Shown piece by piece: positions 36,204-45,168 of a DNA stretch of 64,000 nucleotides. Position 1 is the stretch's first letter; each line of letters opens with the position of its first letter. Location: NCBI GenBank assembly GCA_013297775.1, contig JAAFIL010000011.1, forward strand, positions 33,879 through 97,878, read 5' to 3'. The position numbers and the translations under genes are program-made. Source of the stretch: Bacteroidota bacterium (lineage in GTDB: Bacteria; Bacteroidota; Bacteroidia; B-17B0; Aurantibacillaceae). Under the pieces are notes generated by a model, which saw only the letters and a list, made by a program, of their open reading frames with translations, did not search any database and was not told where the DNA came from.

Positions 36204-37017
36204 TAATTTTTCTGGATAATTTGGTATAAATGTGCTTGTTCATCATCCATTTTAAGGAATTTAGTTTTTGTGTGCTTGGATTCAGGTAAGGAATAGCTTA
36301 TTTCATACATGTTATGCGTTACTTCGGCTGCTTTTTTCAAGGATAGTGTTGATTTTTCTTTGTAGAGTATTCTTTCCAATTCCTTGTAAAGTGTTGTCAA
36401 ATCATGACATACAACACTTATAGAGTCGTTTAAAATTTTCTTAGTATGCGTAAATGCAATCTGTTCAACTTTTGATTTTAGTTTATTATTCAGTTTGTCT
36501 AAAAATCTATATACCGTATCAATATCTAGCATTACGCCTTGAAAACGATAGAGATATTCTATTGCATAATTCCATCTAACTCATTTTTTAAATGTTGATT
36601 TTAAGCATTTTACAGAGTTAGATATTTTATTCTAAAGAACTTCTTTCTTGAAATCTCGGTTAAAGGAAAGGTCAAACGCGCTATAACTAAATGTCTAAAA
36701 AGGCTTTCTTCGATTGCATTAAATCCTGTGGAATCATAGACTTTGCCGAAAATAATTTCAGGTCCAACTGTTTTTATACTGGTATTTTGTAATGATTCAA
36801 AAACCTGATTAATCACAGCATCGGTTTTCGAAATAAATAATTTTGGTTGAGCACGTATTCGTTCTAGTTGCTGCTTAGCCAGAAAGTATAGTTTTTCAAC
36901 CTCTTGTTCACTTTGGCCTGAGCCAATTGTTTTATGAACGTGATATTTACCACCTGACTTAGAGATTATTTGTACAGAAATACTACCTGATTTATTAGGC
37001 TTTTTGCGAATAAACAT
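36200..37017 (-). pseudogene. Remnant of an IS1634-family transposase, split by a repeat and internally deleted
   Basis: Two minus-strand open pieces read as one IS1634-type transposase. Piece 1 (37017 to about 36666) has the N-terminus MFIRKKPNKSGSISVQI and continues to GPEIIFGKVYD and LFRHLVIARLTFPL. Repeat copy E then interrupts. Piece 2 resumes with EYLYRFQGVMLDIDTVYRFL and reaches VVCHDLTTLY, the first part of the DDE domain. It then jumps to what looks like the C-terminal helix KELERILYKEKSTLS...KMDDEQAHLYQII, missing most of the catalytic core. About six codons also seem to be lost at the repeat. Family assignment is from memory of these motifs. The gene is certainly inactive. Confidence 0.7.
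36559..36663. repeat. Dispersed repeat, copy E, inserted in the transposase remnant
   Basis: A short form of the family that runs from CTATTGCATAAT through ATCTAACTC, a GAGTTAGAT arm and CTTTCTTGAAATCTCGGTTAA, without the 129-bp core. It sits inside an otherwise continuous transposase reading frame, which shows that the repeat family is mobile or has been mobilised. Confidence 0.8.
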
Positions 37018-37233
37018 AACTAAAAACAACAACGGGACACCCAAATTCAAAATCAATTTCAATAAAATCAACCCTTCCAGAGCCTATTTTTAAAAAGTGC
37101 GTAAAACAGGAGTGGTTTCACTAAACTTTCTTCAAAACTAGTTCCAGTATGCAATACAGAGCTTTTTACCGACCATTTTTCAGTAGTATGACAATTATAG
37201 AAAACGAAGTAAAAGCGTTTCTCATGCCAAATG

Positions 37234-37377
37234 CAAATATATTTTAGTCGAAAGATTTTGCCAATAAAAATTGGTGAGATTGAGGCGGTAATTACAGGCG
37301 TAGCAGACAGCTACGTCGAAAATTAGCAACGAAAATAACACTAATTTTTATCAAAAGATTGGACTAAAATATATTTG
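37234..37377. repeat. 144-bp MITE-like element with perfect 16-bp terminal inverted repeats
   Basis: CAAATATATTTTAGTC at 37234-37249 pairs perfectly with GACTAAAATATATTTG at 37362-37377. A second, imperfect inner pair (AATAAAAATTGGTG and CACTAATTTTTAT) flanks a GC-richer centre, GGCGTAGCAGACAGCTACG. It lies in the 740-bp gene-free gap 37072-37809. No target-site duplication is evident. The rest of the gap is AT-rich and shows no gene. Confidence 0.65.
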
Positions 37378-37756
37378 AATTTGGTACACACTCCCTATAA
37401 TCTAGTGTCCATAAGGGTTTCAAAGGATAGGATAGGTTTGGAGTAACAATAAGGTAACAGTTTTTGCAGAAGAAAATCAAAACAAACATAAATATCAGTA
37501 TTTAATATTTAGAGATAGTTTGATTTAGTTACTTTTGTTTATATCCAACAATACTTCAAAGATTACTAATTCAAAGATAATGATTTTAATTTATATGACC
37601 AAAGTAATAGGTAGCATATAGATTTTATACACTACTTTTTTGATGTGTGTATTTAATGGAAGTATGTTTAAAGATATTAGAGTAAGATTTATGTTTGGTT
37701 ATGAATGATGTTTTTTTATTTACTTTTAGCTTCTATCAAAAATTAAACTCTAAGGC

Positions 37757-37793
37757 AAAAAAAAAGGTAAATTCTTTTGAATTTACCTTTTTT
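37757..37793. terminator. Strong bidirectional terminator at the left edge of the 20-kb element
   Basis: A perfect 14-bp stem, AAAAAGGTAAATTC (37761-37774) with GAATTTACCTTTTT (37779-37792), closes on a TTTT loop and is A/T-flanked on both sides, so it should work on both strands. It lies 17 bp past the stop of the RadA-like gene and ends the long minus-strand transcript. Confidence 0.85.
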
Positions 37794-37809
37794 AGTAATA
37801 GGGTTTTTA

Positions 37810-39582
37810 TTAGGCTTCATCTTTTTTAAAGATGTATTGGGAGGTATGGTCAAAGATGAGCATTTCGCCTCGACCTCCCCAGCGGTTTTTATCAACGCCT
37901 GTAAAAATGCGTCCGTTTTCACTATTTATCATCACATCCACCACATTTCTCCAGCGACCATCGCCTCTATAATCTCCGTCTTTATTACTATGAGAAATAA
38001 TCATAAAGGATTGGTTTTGGAACTCTTGTTTTAATTCTAAGAACTTTGCTACGTCCATTTCTAAACTATCTTTGGTATCAAAGACTATTAAATCAAAGTC
38101 AGATAGTTTTAATGCGCCTAATTCGCCTACAATTTGAAAATTGCTATTGCCCTTTATATCAAGTTCATTTAAGAGTTTGGTAAAGGGCGGAGTATTGTAT
38201 TGTTCTCCGGCTATGTATAAAATGTTATAGCCGATTTGGTTTAAATGCTGTGAAAACAATAAAGCAAAGGAGGATTTACCACCACCCCCAAGACCTGCAA
38301 TAAAAAAACTTGTAGGGAAACAAATATCCCCTAAAAGGTTTCGCCATTTTTGGCCAATGGGAACTACATCAAATTTTTGGTTTCTGACTTGTTCAGGGGT
38401 CATGGCTTTGGGTATGGCATTGGCATTTTCTAAGCCGTTTAGGGCTGCGTTTTTAGCTTTAGATTCTTTGTCGCAGTCGCATTTCCAATTACAACCTATT
38501 GAAGATTCAAGTCCATTTAAGGCTTGGTAGTGAATTTGTAATGTTTCGCCCGCTTTGGCAATTTTTACAAACTCATTCAACGATTTTGTAATTTGAAGGG
38601 TGCTTTGGTAATAAGGGTCTGATGATGGGATTGTTCCCTTTTCGATAGCTGTTTGTATGATTGCCGACAAATGAGCGGCTTTGTCTTTTGTAATATTTTT
38701 ACCTTGAATACTTACAAAGCGTTTTAAATACTGGGTAGAAGTTCTAATGCGGGCTGTACCGACAATTTCTGCAAATTTTTGTAGAGTGGTTTTACCGATA
38801 ATTACTTGTTGGTTATCTTTCATAGTTTTATGCGCCATTAAGAGTTGGCGTTGAATTTGCATGATTTCCTGGGCATAAGTACAAGTTTTACGGATGCGTT
38901 TTTCTAATATTGCTCTTTGCAGGGCATTGATAAAATTGAGTATTTGGGCTTTGGTTTTGATTTTTTGATGTAGTGAGATAAACCGCTTTATAAATTTAAT
39001 ATCTTCAGCAATTCGCTCAAAGGGCTTGCTATTCTCATAGTTAATACGTGGAGCTTTCTCAGTTTCGTTCTTAGTTTCACGTGGTTTCTTTGGTGCTTTT
39101 TTGTTAGGAGTTTGCTTTGACCCCGTTTCCTTAGTTTTAGTTTTAAATAGTTCATGGCGCAATTCATCGTAAATGTTTTTTATAGAAAATGAAAAATTAA
39201 CAGGTGTATCTTTAATCTTGGTAACTCTAATATTTTTTTTGTCTATCTCGGCGAAGTACTCCGAATTAGCCGCTCCTAAATTCTTATTTTCTAAAGATGC
39301 CAAAGAATCCCCCCTTTTTACATACCCTCTAATCAAGTCTTTTGCAAAGGGCTTGGCATCAGCCCCCGTATAGTCTTGCTTTTGGGATTTAAAATGCTCG
39401 TTTAAGAGTTCCAAGTAGCGGTTTATTTTTGTGCGTATTTCCAAATTATCTGTATAATTCTGCCAATGCCTGTGATTGTCGGTGGCATTGGAAGTAAATA
39501 CATATCCCTTTTCTAAGCGTTCGGGTAATTTTTGATTTGCTAATTCTTTTGCTTTTGCAAAATAGTTTCCTATTGTTATCAT
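37810..39582 (-). CDS. RadA-like RecA-fold ATPase of the element
   Basis: 590 residues. The last 165 are a RecA/RadA-type ATPase: Walker A GLGGGGKSS (430-438), Walker B FDLIVFD (496-502), sensor region MIISHSNKDGDYRGDGRW and a KNRWG box (565-569) equivalent to the KNRFG motif of RadA. A cysteine cluster CNWKCDC lies before it near 370. The N-terminal 350 residues are helical, basic and unrecognised, with a Lys/Pro/Thr-rich linker near 165-195. RadA proteins unwind and migrate DNA branches in recombination, so a role in replication, recombination or DNA packaging is plausible. Last gene of the long transcript, just before the terminator. Confidence 0.7.
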   Translation of the reverse strand: MITIGNYFAKAKELANQKLPERLEKGYVFTSNATDNHRHWQNYTDNLEIRTKINRYLELLNEHFKSQKQDYTGADAKPFAKDLIRGYVKRGDSLASLENKNLGAANSEYFAEIDKKNIRVTKIKDTPVNFSFSIKNIYDELRHELFKTKTKETGSKQTPNKKAPKKPRETKNETEKAPRINYENSKPFERIAEDIKFIKRFISLHQKIKTKAQILNFINALQRAILEKRIRKTCTYAQEIMQIQRQLLMAHKTMKDNQQVIIGKTTLQKFAEIVGTARIRTSTQYLKRFVSIQGKNITKDKAAHLSAIIQTAIEKGTIPSSDPYYQSTLQITKSLNEFVKIAKAGETLQIHYQALNGLESSIGCNWKCDCDKESKAKNAALNGLENANAIPKAMTPEQVRNQKFDVVPIGQKWRNLLGDICFPTSFFIAGLGGGGKSSFALLFSQHLNQIGYNILYIAGEQYNTPPFTKLLNELDIKGNSNFQIVGELGALKLSDFDLIVFDTKDSLEMDVAKFLELKQEFQNQSFMIISHSNKDGDYRGDGRWRNVVDVMINSENGRIFTGVDKNRWGGRGEMLIFDHTSQYIFKKDEA

Positions 39583-39593
39583 GTCTTAATTTT

Positions 39594-39962
39594 TTAAAAG
39601 TCTAATTCGTTTGCTTGTTTGAGTAGTTCACTTAATTTATAGTTGTATGCTGTGGTTGACTGCTCTGGGCTTTTATTTCGAGAAGTCCCTTTTTCGTTTG
39701 TAGTGTTTTCGTTTGGACTTGGTATGTGTTTTTCAGGTGTAGGATAAGAAGTTTGTATGTACTTAAAAATTTCAGCCGCTATAACGGCATCCGTTTTTTC
39801 TAAAACAGTTTTATAAATAGCTTGCTCCTCGGGGCTTGCATTTTGCCATGCTTTAAGGCAAATTTCAAACTGCTCCATCAGGTGTTTTAAATGTTGCGGC
39901 AATTCAGTTTGGGAAATCGCTGCGCTATTTAAAAGGTGGGTATAGTGAGGGCTGTAATTCAT
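39594..39962 (-). CDS. Unknown 122-residue protein of the element
   Basis: Helical N-terminal half (residues 1-70, for example LPQHLKHLMEQFEICLKAW), a Ser/Pro/Asn/Thr-rich disordered stretch (70-104) and a short C-terminal helix (YKLSELLKQANELDF). No signal peptide or membrane helix. It overlaps the upstream gene by four bases (ATGA) and precedes the RadA-like ATPase by 11 bp, so it may be an accessory or adaptor of one of these ATPases. Function unknown. Confidence 0.6.
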   Translation of the reverse strand: MNYSPHYTHLLNSAAISQTELPQHLKHLMEQFEICLKAWQNASPEEQAIYKTVLEKTDAVIAAEIFKYIQTSYPTPEKHIPSPNENTTNEKGTSRNKSPEQSTTAYNYKLSELLKQANELDF

Positions 39963-40909
39963 GGGTTTTGCGTTGAGATAATTTCTTGAATTATTGACTG
40001 TATTTTTCTAAGTGCGGAATGTTCAGAAAACGCACCCCCAAAGTAAAAACGGTGTTTAGAAATCAATTTTTCAGCATAGGGGGTATTTTCAAAAAAATCT
40101 TTTAGAGCCTTATCATTAACCGCACTACCATAATCATCAGGAATAGACTTCTTAAAAAAATCATAAGCACTTACTAAGCCTTTAAAGCCATCGAATCGCA
40201 AGAAGCGAGCGTCAGAGGATAATAAAGCGGTAAGGTTTCTGTCAATGGGTTCTTCATAGTTTTTTGCGGGTAGCATTACCCCTACAATGGTATCACTCAC
40301 GTTAGTAAGGAAAGAAGCAACAACGATATTTATTTTGACCTTGTAACCTGCTTTGGTTAATAATTCGGCTAAAATGATAGCCGCTAACCCACCATACAAC
40401 AATTCTTCTGCCTTTACATTTGCTGCACCTAAGTTGGAAATGAAAAACTCAACAGCATTGTTTTGTTTGTGCTGATAAGGAAAAAAGCCAAAGAGTTCTT
40501 TGGTATCGGTTTTAGTTTTTAGTTCGCCCTGCTCTGTTTTAATCGTGTGTAGGCTCATTGCTGCCCGTTCAAAAGAGAACACACCAAGTCCTAGGGCATT
40601 GAACTTTAGTTTTTTTGATTTTAATTGTTGGGTCAATAAAGGACTTAATTCATGCGAAATCTTTTGATACAGGTTTTCGATGAGTTCAGGGCGTTTATAA
40701 AATTTTACACCATTCTCAAGTTCTTTAAATGTAGTGCCATTACCAAATACATCAGGGGTAAATCGGATAGTATCATTAATTACGGAAGCGGTATAATTAC
40801 TTCGCTGGTGTCTGTTCAAATAGCTAAGGTTTTCAAAACTACTTTTAACCCATGCTTGGTACTCCAATAGGTTTTTAAAATCGTCCTTTATTAAAATCCG
40901 TTTGGCCAT
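39959..40909 (-). CDS. Unknown 316-residue partner protein encoded next to the AAA ATPase
   Basis: A soluble alpha/beta protein without a recognised domain. A central segment (GGLAAIILAELLTKAGYKVK, then INIVVASFLTN) has the helix-strand pattern of a Rossmann- or VWA-like core, but I see no MIDAS motif. Phage MoxR/CobS-type ATPases are often followed by a dedicated partner, and this gene overlaps the ATPase stop by one base (TAATG), which fits such a pair. That pairing is inference from position. Confidence 0.6.
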   Translation of the reverse strand: MAKRILIKDDFKNLLEYQAWVKSSFENLSYLNRHQRSNYTASVINDTIRFTPDVFGNGTTFKELENGVKFYKRPELIENLYQKISHELSPLLTQQLKSKKLKFNALGLGVFSFERAAMSLHTIKTEQGELKTKTDTKELFGFFPYQHKQNNAVEFFISNLGAANVKAEELLYGGLAAIILAELLTKAGYKVKINIVVASFLTNVSDTIVGVMLPAKNYEEPIDRNLTALLSSDARFLRFDGFKGLVSAYDFFKKSIPDDYGSAVNDKALKDFFENTPYAEKLISKHRFYFGGAFSEHSALRKIQSIIQEIISTQNP

Positions 40910-42228
40910 TAGTAAACGAGTTTATCTATGGAAAGTTCCCTGTATTGATAGCTTGAAAAAAACCTATCGTAGCGGATGTTTTCTTTTAAGTTTTTTTGTT
41001 GCATTTCCGTAAAAGTGGAAAGATAACTATCCATTGCACTTTTAAAGGTTTTCCCCTCATTGGCTGAAATAGTTTTAGAGGACTTGGTTTGTAAGCGTTT
41101 CGTTTCAAGGGCATAGGCATCACGGGCGGTTCTCATAAAACGAAGCGATAACTGCGCCTCGTATTTGAATACTTCAATGGCATCTCGGAGTTTATCACAG
41201 ATACTCCAAATCATTGTATTTTGAAGTATTTGTTTTTCAATCACGGGGTTTTTCTCTACAAAATAGACTGACCCTGAAAAACGGTCAAGTAGGGATAAAT
41301 CCTGTTTGTTATTTGCCCCATAACTTAGGCTCTCCTTATTGGGGTAAATATTTCCCGTTGCGATACAGGCAAAATCGGGATGTTTAGTAAAACTTTCTTT
41401 TCGGGCGTTAAAAATAAGGGCATCATTTAGATACGTCTTTGACAAAGCATCATTAAAAAGCCCGGCGGTATTGGGGTCAATTTTGGGGAGTTCATCCAAG
41501 ATAAGCACCCAGCCATTTTTCCAAGCCTCAATGAGTTTTCCCTCCACATAGCCATCCATAGTTTGCCCGCCTATAATTTCTGTCGGGGAGGTCCATTGCG
41601 AACAGTTAATCGTAATATGGGGACGGTTAAGGGCTTGTTTAGCAATTAAATTTTCTGCCGTAAAGGTTTTACCTGTGCCTGCACCGCCGACCAAAAAAAC
41701 GTTATTCCCTAAAAGCACATCATCCACCATTTGCTGAAATTCGTTGATAGCAGGCTTTGAAAAGGAAGGAAGGGTCTTATTGGGTAACTCATACTGAATG
41801 GTCATGGGAAGAGTAGAAAACCGCTTTTGCACCTCACTATCCAAATCATTGAATTTAATTTTTTCAGAGCGTAGCCATTCTTTAATAAGGGTTTGTATTT
41901 GTGCTTCATCCACTATTTTAGAAGTAGCAAGGGTGTTTTGTTTAAGTAGGTTAAACAAGGTTTCAAATTCAGAGGTCAAAGCATTTGATGCGGCTTTTTG
42001 ATAGCGGCGTTGCGACATTTCCTCTGTTCTTGTGGGCGTATTTGTTTTATATTGGGAGGGCAAATTACTTTCTGAATCTTTGTACTCCATTAACAGCGCA
42101 TCCATTTCAAGGGCTATTGGATGATGTTTTGTAAATTCGATACTTATCTTTTTTACTAAGTTGAAACGCTTAACTATTGCCTCCTCACTATTTAAAAAAA
42201 AGTCTTTATGCAGGTTACTTTTATACAT
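40909..42228 (-). CDS. AAA+ ATPase, MoxR/CobS-like
   Basis: 439 residues. An N-terminal helical region (1-155) is followed by an AAA domain with Walker A VGGAGTGKTFT (181-188 core), Walker B VLILDELPK (241-249) and a DRFSGSVYFVEK arginine/sensor region after SLLDR. The CSQWTSPTEIIGGQTMDG segment between the Walker motifs is typical of the MoxR/CobS/McrB branch, whose members remodel protein complexes or DNA-bound partners. Tailed phages often carry such genes near replication functions. Here it sits between the methyltransferase and its likely partner. Confidence 0.78.
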   Translation of the reverse strand: MYKSNLHKDFFLNSEEAIVKRFNLVKKISIEFTKHHPIALEMDALLMEYKDSESNLPSQYKTNTPTRTEEMSQRRYQKAASNALTSEFETLFNLLKQNTLATSKIVDEAQIQTLIKEWLRSEKIKFNDLDSEVQKRFSTLPMTIQYELPNKTLPSFSKPAINEFQQMVDDVLLGNNVFLVGGAGTGKTFTAENLIAKQALNRPHITINCSQWTSPTEIIGGQTMDGYVEGKLIEAWKNGWVLILDELPKIDPNTAGLFNDALSKTYLNDALIFNARKESFTKHPDFACIATGNIYPNKESLSYGANNKQDLSLLDRFSGSVYFVEKNPVIEKQILQNTMIWSICDKLRDAIEVFKYEAQLSLRFMRTARDAYALETKRLQTKSSKTISANEGKTFKSAMDSYLSTFTEMQQKNLKENIRYDRFFSSYQYRELSIDKLVY

Positions 42229-42236
42229 GACCGTGT

Positions 42237-44801
42237 TTATTTAAAGTCCCATATTTCAGGGGAATTAGTAATGTTAGTATCCAAGGGTTTTGTTTCTGTG
42301 CCAAAAAGTCCGCCCGATTTATTTTTCTTACTTTTCAGCTCCATTTCCATTTTTAAAAGTTCTATTTCCGCTAAGGCTTCTAACTCTAATTCTGACATAG
42401 CGTCTAAGTCGGTTTCCGTTTCAGTTTCCGTTTCAGTTTCATGTTCAGTTTCATTTGCCGATTCCGTTTCAGGTGCTTCGCTTTGGTCATTTGAGTCATC
42501 GGGTTCAAACGTTTCAAATTCGGGTAAAGTTTGGTCTTCATTAATAACCACGATGCGTACCGAAATTCCTGTTTGATTAAAGGCTTTTTCAAATGCCCCT
42601 TCAATTTTTTCAGATACATAGGCATTGGTATCAAATAAAAATTCCCGAAAGGCTATGTCTTTTTTAAACTTTCTAAAAAATACCCCTTCGCTCATAATGG
42701 CTAACAAACGCCCTCCTTTTTTTAATGTTGAATAGGCGTGTAATACATGGTCAACGTCTTTACCATTCTCAAAGGGAGGGTTCATTATGATTTTATCGTA
42801 CTTAGTTGTGTGGGTTAAAAAATCTTCTGCTACAACATCATAGCCCTTTAACTGTAAAAACGCTTTGAGTTTATCATTTACCTCACAAGCCGATAAACTA
42901 ACCGTATTGCCATATTTCTCTTTGATACTATCTAAAATATCACCCTTCCCTGCGGAAGGTTCAAGTACAGAATCTCCTTGCTTTATTCCGGCAAAATTCA
43001 AAAGTTGGTTAATAAGCGGTTTTGGTGTTGGGAAAAAGCCGTCAATTTTAAGGGATTTGATTTCGATTTCAAGCCTGTCAAGCTCCCTTTTTTTGGCGGC
43101 TTCTGTTTCTTGATAAGGCGTACTATTTTTTGCTAATAAATTTTGACGGTGTTGGTTGGCTCTTTCCCAATCTGCCACGCTGTGTATATCAAGTTTAGAA
43201 AATTCGGCGGTGTTATTTTTAAATACACTCATAAGATAATGGTCAGATTGTTGATTGGAATCGGTGTCGGTGAATTTATTAAGGAGTTCCACTTGGGCTT
43301 TGGAGCGTATGTTTTTTAATGCGCCGTATGCGGATACATTTCCTGTTCGGTGCGCTTCACTCAGGGCATATAATACTTTTTGAATTTTCTGTAAATAATA
43401 CCCGTCGCTTCGCATACTGGCAGCAATTTGCATTCTTCTGCGGGTTGGGTTTTGTTTTGAAATGGCAGGATATAGCTTGGCATCAATTTGTTTTTGAAGT
43501 CCATTTGCCAATGCTTCCAATTTATCGGCTAAAGCAAAATCGGTTTGCTTGTCGTAGTTGTTCTGCTTGTTCTGCTTGTTTTGTTCTTGCTTATTTTCAT
43601 GCTCTTTCTCATGCTTATTTTCATGCTCTTTCTCTTGCTTATTTTCACGTTGATTCTCTTGTTCATTCTCTTGTTCATTCTCTTGTTCATTTTCCCTGTC
43701 TTCCTGGCCAATGACTTTATTGTAAAATTTCTTAAACGATAGTTCCCGTTTCTTAATCAGTAAAGGGACATTGCTACTTTTTTCGAGTTTGTATTTTCCA
43801 TAGAAAAATTGAGGTGGTGTACCGCTAATCATAAACTCTGTATAAGGTGTGAGTTTATCATAAAAGGAAACGGAACTAACGCCTGCCCAAAAATGACGTT
43901 TTTCGTAGTGGGTATCGTCTGCCTCTATTTGGTTTGATTCTATTAAGGTGATTAAAGCCCTTGATTTTTCATTATCGAGGGCATACCAAAGGGTTTGTTT
44001 TTCTGAAAACTTAAACCCGTGTGCTTTGAGTAGTTCCCGTGCTTGCTCTGTGGGGCGAACGTTTCCAAAACGTAACTCTATACCGTTTGGTGCTTTTTTG
44101 CCCGATGAGTAAGTACGGTTTGTAGTATAGGTAATTTCAGGGGTCATGGACACAATGCCCGATAGCTCCCCGAAATAAGATACATTCGTATGAATAGATG
44201 TATTTGATTTTAGAGGTTCATTCACTTGTTCATAGTCAGAAGCAATGCCTGATAAGGCTCTGTTTTGAGCATCTACACTTTTCCAAATGGTTTTGTGTTT
44301 TCCTTGTTTGAAAATAATAATTGAGGAAGCAAAAGGGGCTTTGCCTTTGCCGTCATTGTAATTTAAACGCCCTTTTATTAACCTTATCTCATAGGCTTTA
44401 CCGATGATATAATCATGGATATACCCCGTATCGGTTCGGAAAGGAATCAACACCACAACGGTGCAGCCTTTTTGACTTTCATGGTAGGCTTTCTCTACCC
44501 ATTTTCCGGTTTGCCCTTGAAAGGGGGGATTGCAGTAAATGGCTTTGGTTTGACTTGCTGAATACCAATCTTGCAAAAGCCCGTTTTGCGATTTTGTAAA
44601 ATAGGTTTTGCATTTGGCATTAGAAGACCTTGCCGCTACATCCACATCAAAGTGAAACTCATTGTTCAGTGCCTCGAACAGTGCCAAGGGAGTAGCCCAC
44701 TCGTTTGTACGAGAGCTAAATAGACCCTTACTTGCAAGTGTTACAGGAAGGCGATGGGTTTGATGGTCTGGAGCGGACAAGGTTTTCATGGTAAGCAGCA
44801 T
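42237..44801 (-). CDS. Tandem DNA N6-adenine methyltransferase fusion
   Basis: 854 residues with two methyltransferase domains. The first (about 30-170) matches the phage Dam-type family: TNEWATPLALFEALNNEFHF, FDVDVAA and catalytic CNPPF (90-94). The second (about 585-770) has SAM motif I SVLEPSAGKGD (611-621) and catalytic MNPPF (673-677), as in type I/IIG-like adenine methyltransferases. Between them lie an unassigned domain (200-365) and a repetitive Glu/Asn/Gln/Lys coiled linker (368-416); the C-terminus has a Glu-Thr tract. Either ATG, at 44801 or 44789, could be the start. No restriction endonuclease lies next to it, so genome self-protection or host-system evasion is more likely than a complete restriction system. 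Confidence 0.82.
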   Translation of the reverse strand: MLLTMKTLSAPDHQTHRLPVTLASKGLFSSRTNEWATPLALFEALNNEFHFDVDVAARSSNAKCKTYFTKSQNGLLQDWYSASQTKAIYCNPPFQGQTGKWVEKAYHESQKGCTVVVLIPFRTDTGYIHDYIIGKAYEIRLIKGRLNYNDGKGKAPFASSIIIFKQGKHKTIWKSVDAQNRALSGIASDYEQVNEPLKSNTSIHTNVSYFGELSGIVSMTPEITYTTNRTYSSGKKAPNGIELRFGNVRPTEQARELLKAHGFKFSEKQTLWYALDNEKSRALITLIESNQIEADDTHYEKRHFWAGVSSVSFYDKLTPYTEFMISGTPPQFFYGKYKLEKSSNVPLLIKKRELSFKKFYNKVIGQEDRENEQENEQENEQENQRENKQEKEHENKHEKEHENKQEQNKQNKQNNYDKQTDFALADKLEALANGLQKQIDAKLYPAISKQNPTRRRMQIAASMRSDGYYLQKIQKVLYALSEAHRTGNVSAYGALKNIRSKAQVELLNKFTDTDSNQQSDHYLMSVFKNNTAEFSKLDIHSVADWERANQHRQNLLAKNSTPYQETEAAKKRELDRLEIEIKSLKIDGFFPTPKPLINQLLNFAGIKQGDSVLEPSAGKGDILDSIKEKYGNTVSLSACEVNDKLKAFLQLKGYDVVAEDFLTHTTKYDKIIMNPPFENGKDVDHVLHAYSTLKKGGRLLAIMSEGVFFRKFKKDIAFREFLFDTNAYVSEKIEGAFEKAFNQTGISVRIVVINEDQTLPEFETFEPDDSNDQSEAPETESANETEHETETETETETDLDAMSELELEALAEIELLKMEMELKSKKNKSGGLFGTETKPLDTNITNSPEIWDFK
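43554..43700. repeat. In-frame tandem repeat in the methyltransferase linker
   Basis: 12-bp units coding ENEQ and related 18-24-bp units coding KEHENKHE occur head to tail. All are multiples of three, so changes in copy number would lengthen or shorten the linker without breaking the frame. Confidence 0.75.
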
Positions 44802-44850
44802 CTTTGTTTTTTGCGTTTTACGGCATCACTTTTTAATTATGAATTATGAA

Positions 44851-45114
44851 TTAATCAATGATGCGTTTGCCCTTTTTTCGATGAAAGGCGATGATGGCCT
44901 TTTGCAAATTAATGTGCAGTTTACGTTTTTGTTTATCGGTGAGTTTAAATGTTCCTCCTGTTCCGTTTAAACAGCCTCTTGATTTGCGTTTGGCTTTTTC
45001 TTTTTTGCCTTCTTTACTTAGCACACTTCCCGATTTTGGGGAGTGTTTTGTTGCCAGTAAATGCCCCGCTTTGCTTATTCTAAAGCTGGGTCGGCAGTTT
45101 TTACCTGTTGCCAT
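44851..45114 (-). CDS. Small very basic protein of the element
   Basis: 87 residues, about a third Lys or Arg, with runs such as EGKKEKAKRKSRG and DKQKRKLHINLQKA. No membrane segment. The charge suggests binding to nucleic acid, as for a genome-condensing or scaffold protein, but no motif proves it. It lies between the methyltransferase and the virion-type protein. Confidence 0.55.
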   Translation of the reverse strand: MATGKNCRPSFRISKAGHLLATKHSPKSGSVLSKEGKKEKAKRKSRGCLNGTGGTFKLTDKQKRKLHINLQKAIIAFHRKKGKRIID

Positions 45115-45168
45115 GTTTTACTTTTTTAAGGTTAATACTTCGTTTAAATTTTAATTCTTAATTAGTAA

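Noticed and set aside
43554..43700. Tandem repeats considered as a CRISPR array
   Set aside because: Units of 12-24 bp, contiguous and without unique spacers, and in frame with a coding sequence.
43545..43742. Strongly hydrophobic plus-strand open frame (65 codons)
   Set aside because: It is the antisense of the low-complexity Glu/Asn/Lys linker repeat in the methyltransferase; reversed charged codons read as Leu/Phe/Val. It has no leader or context of its own.
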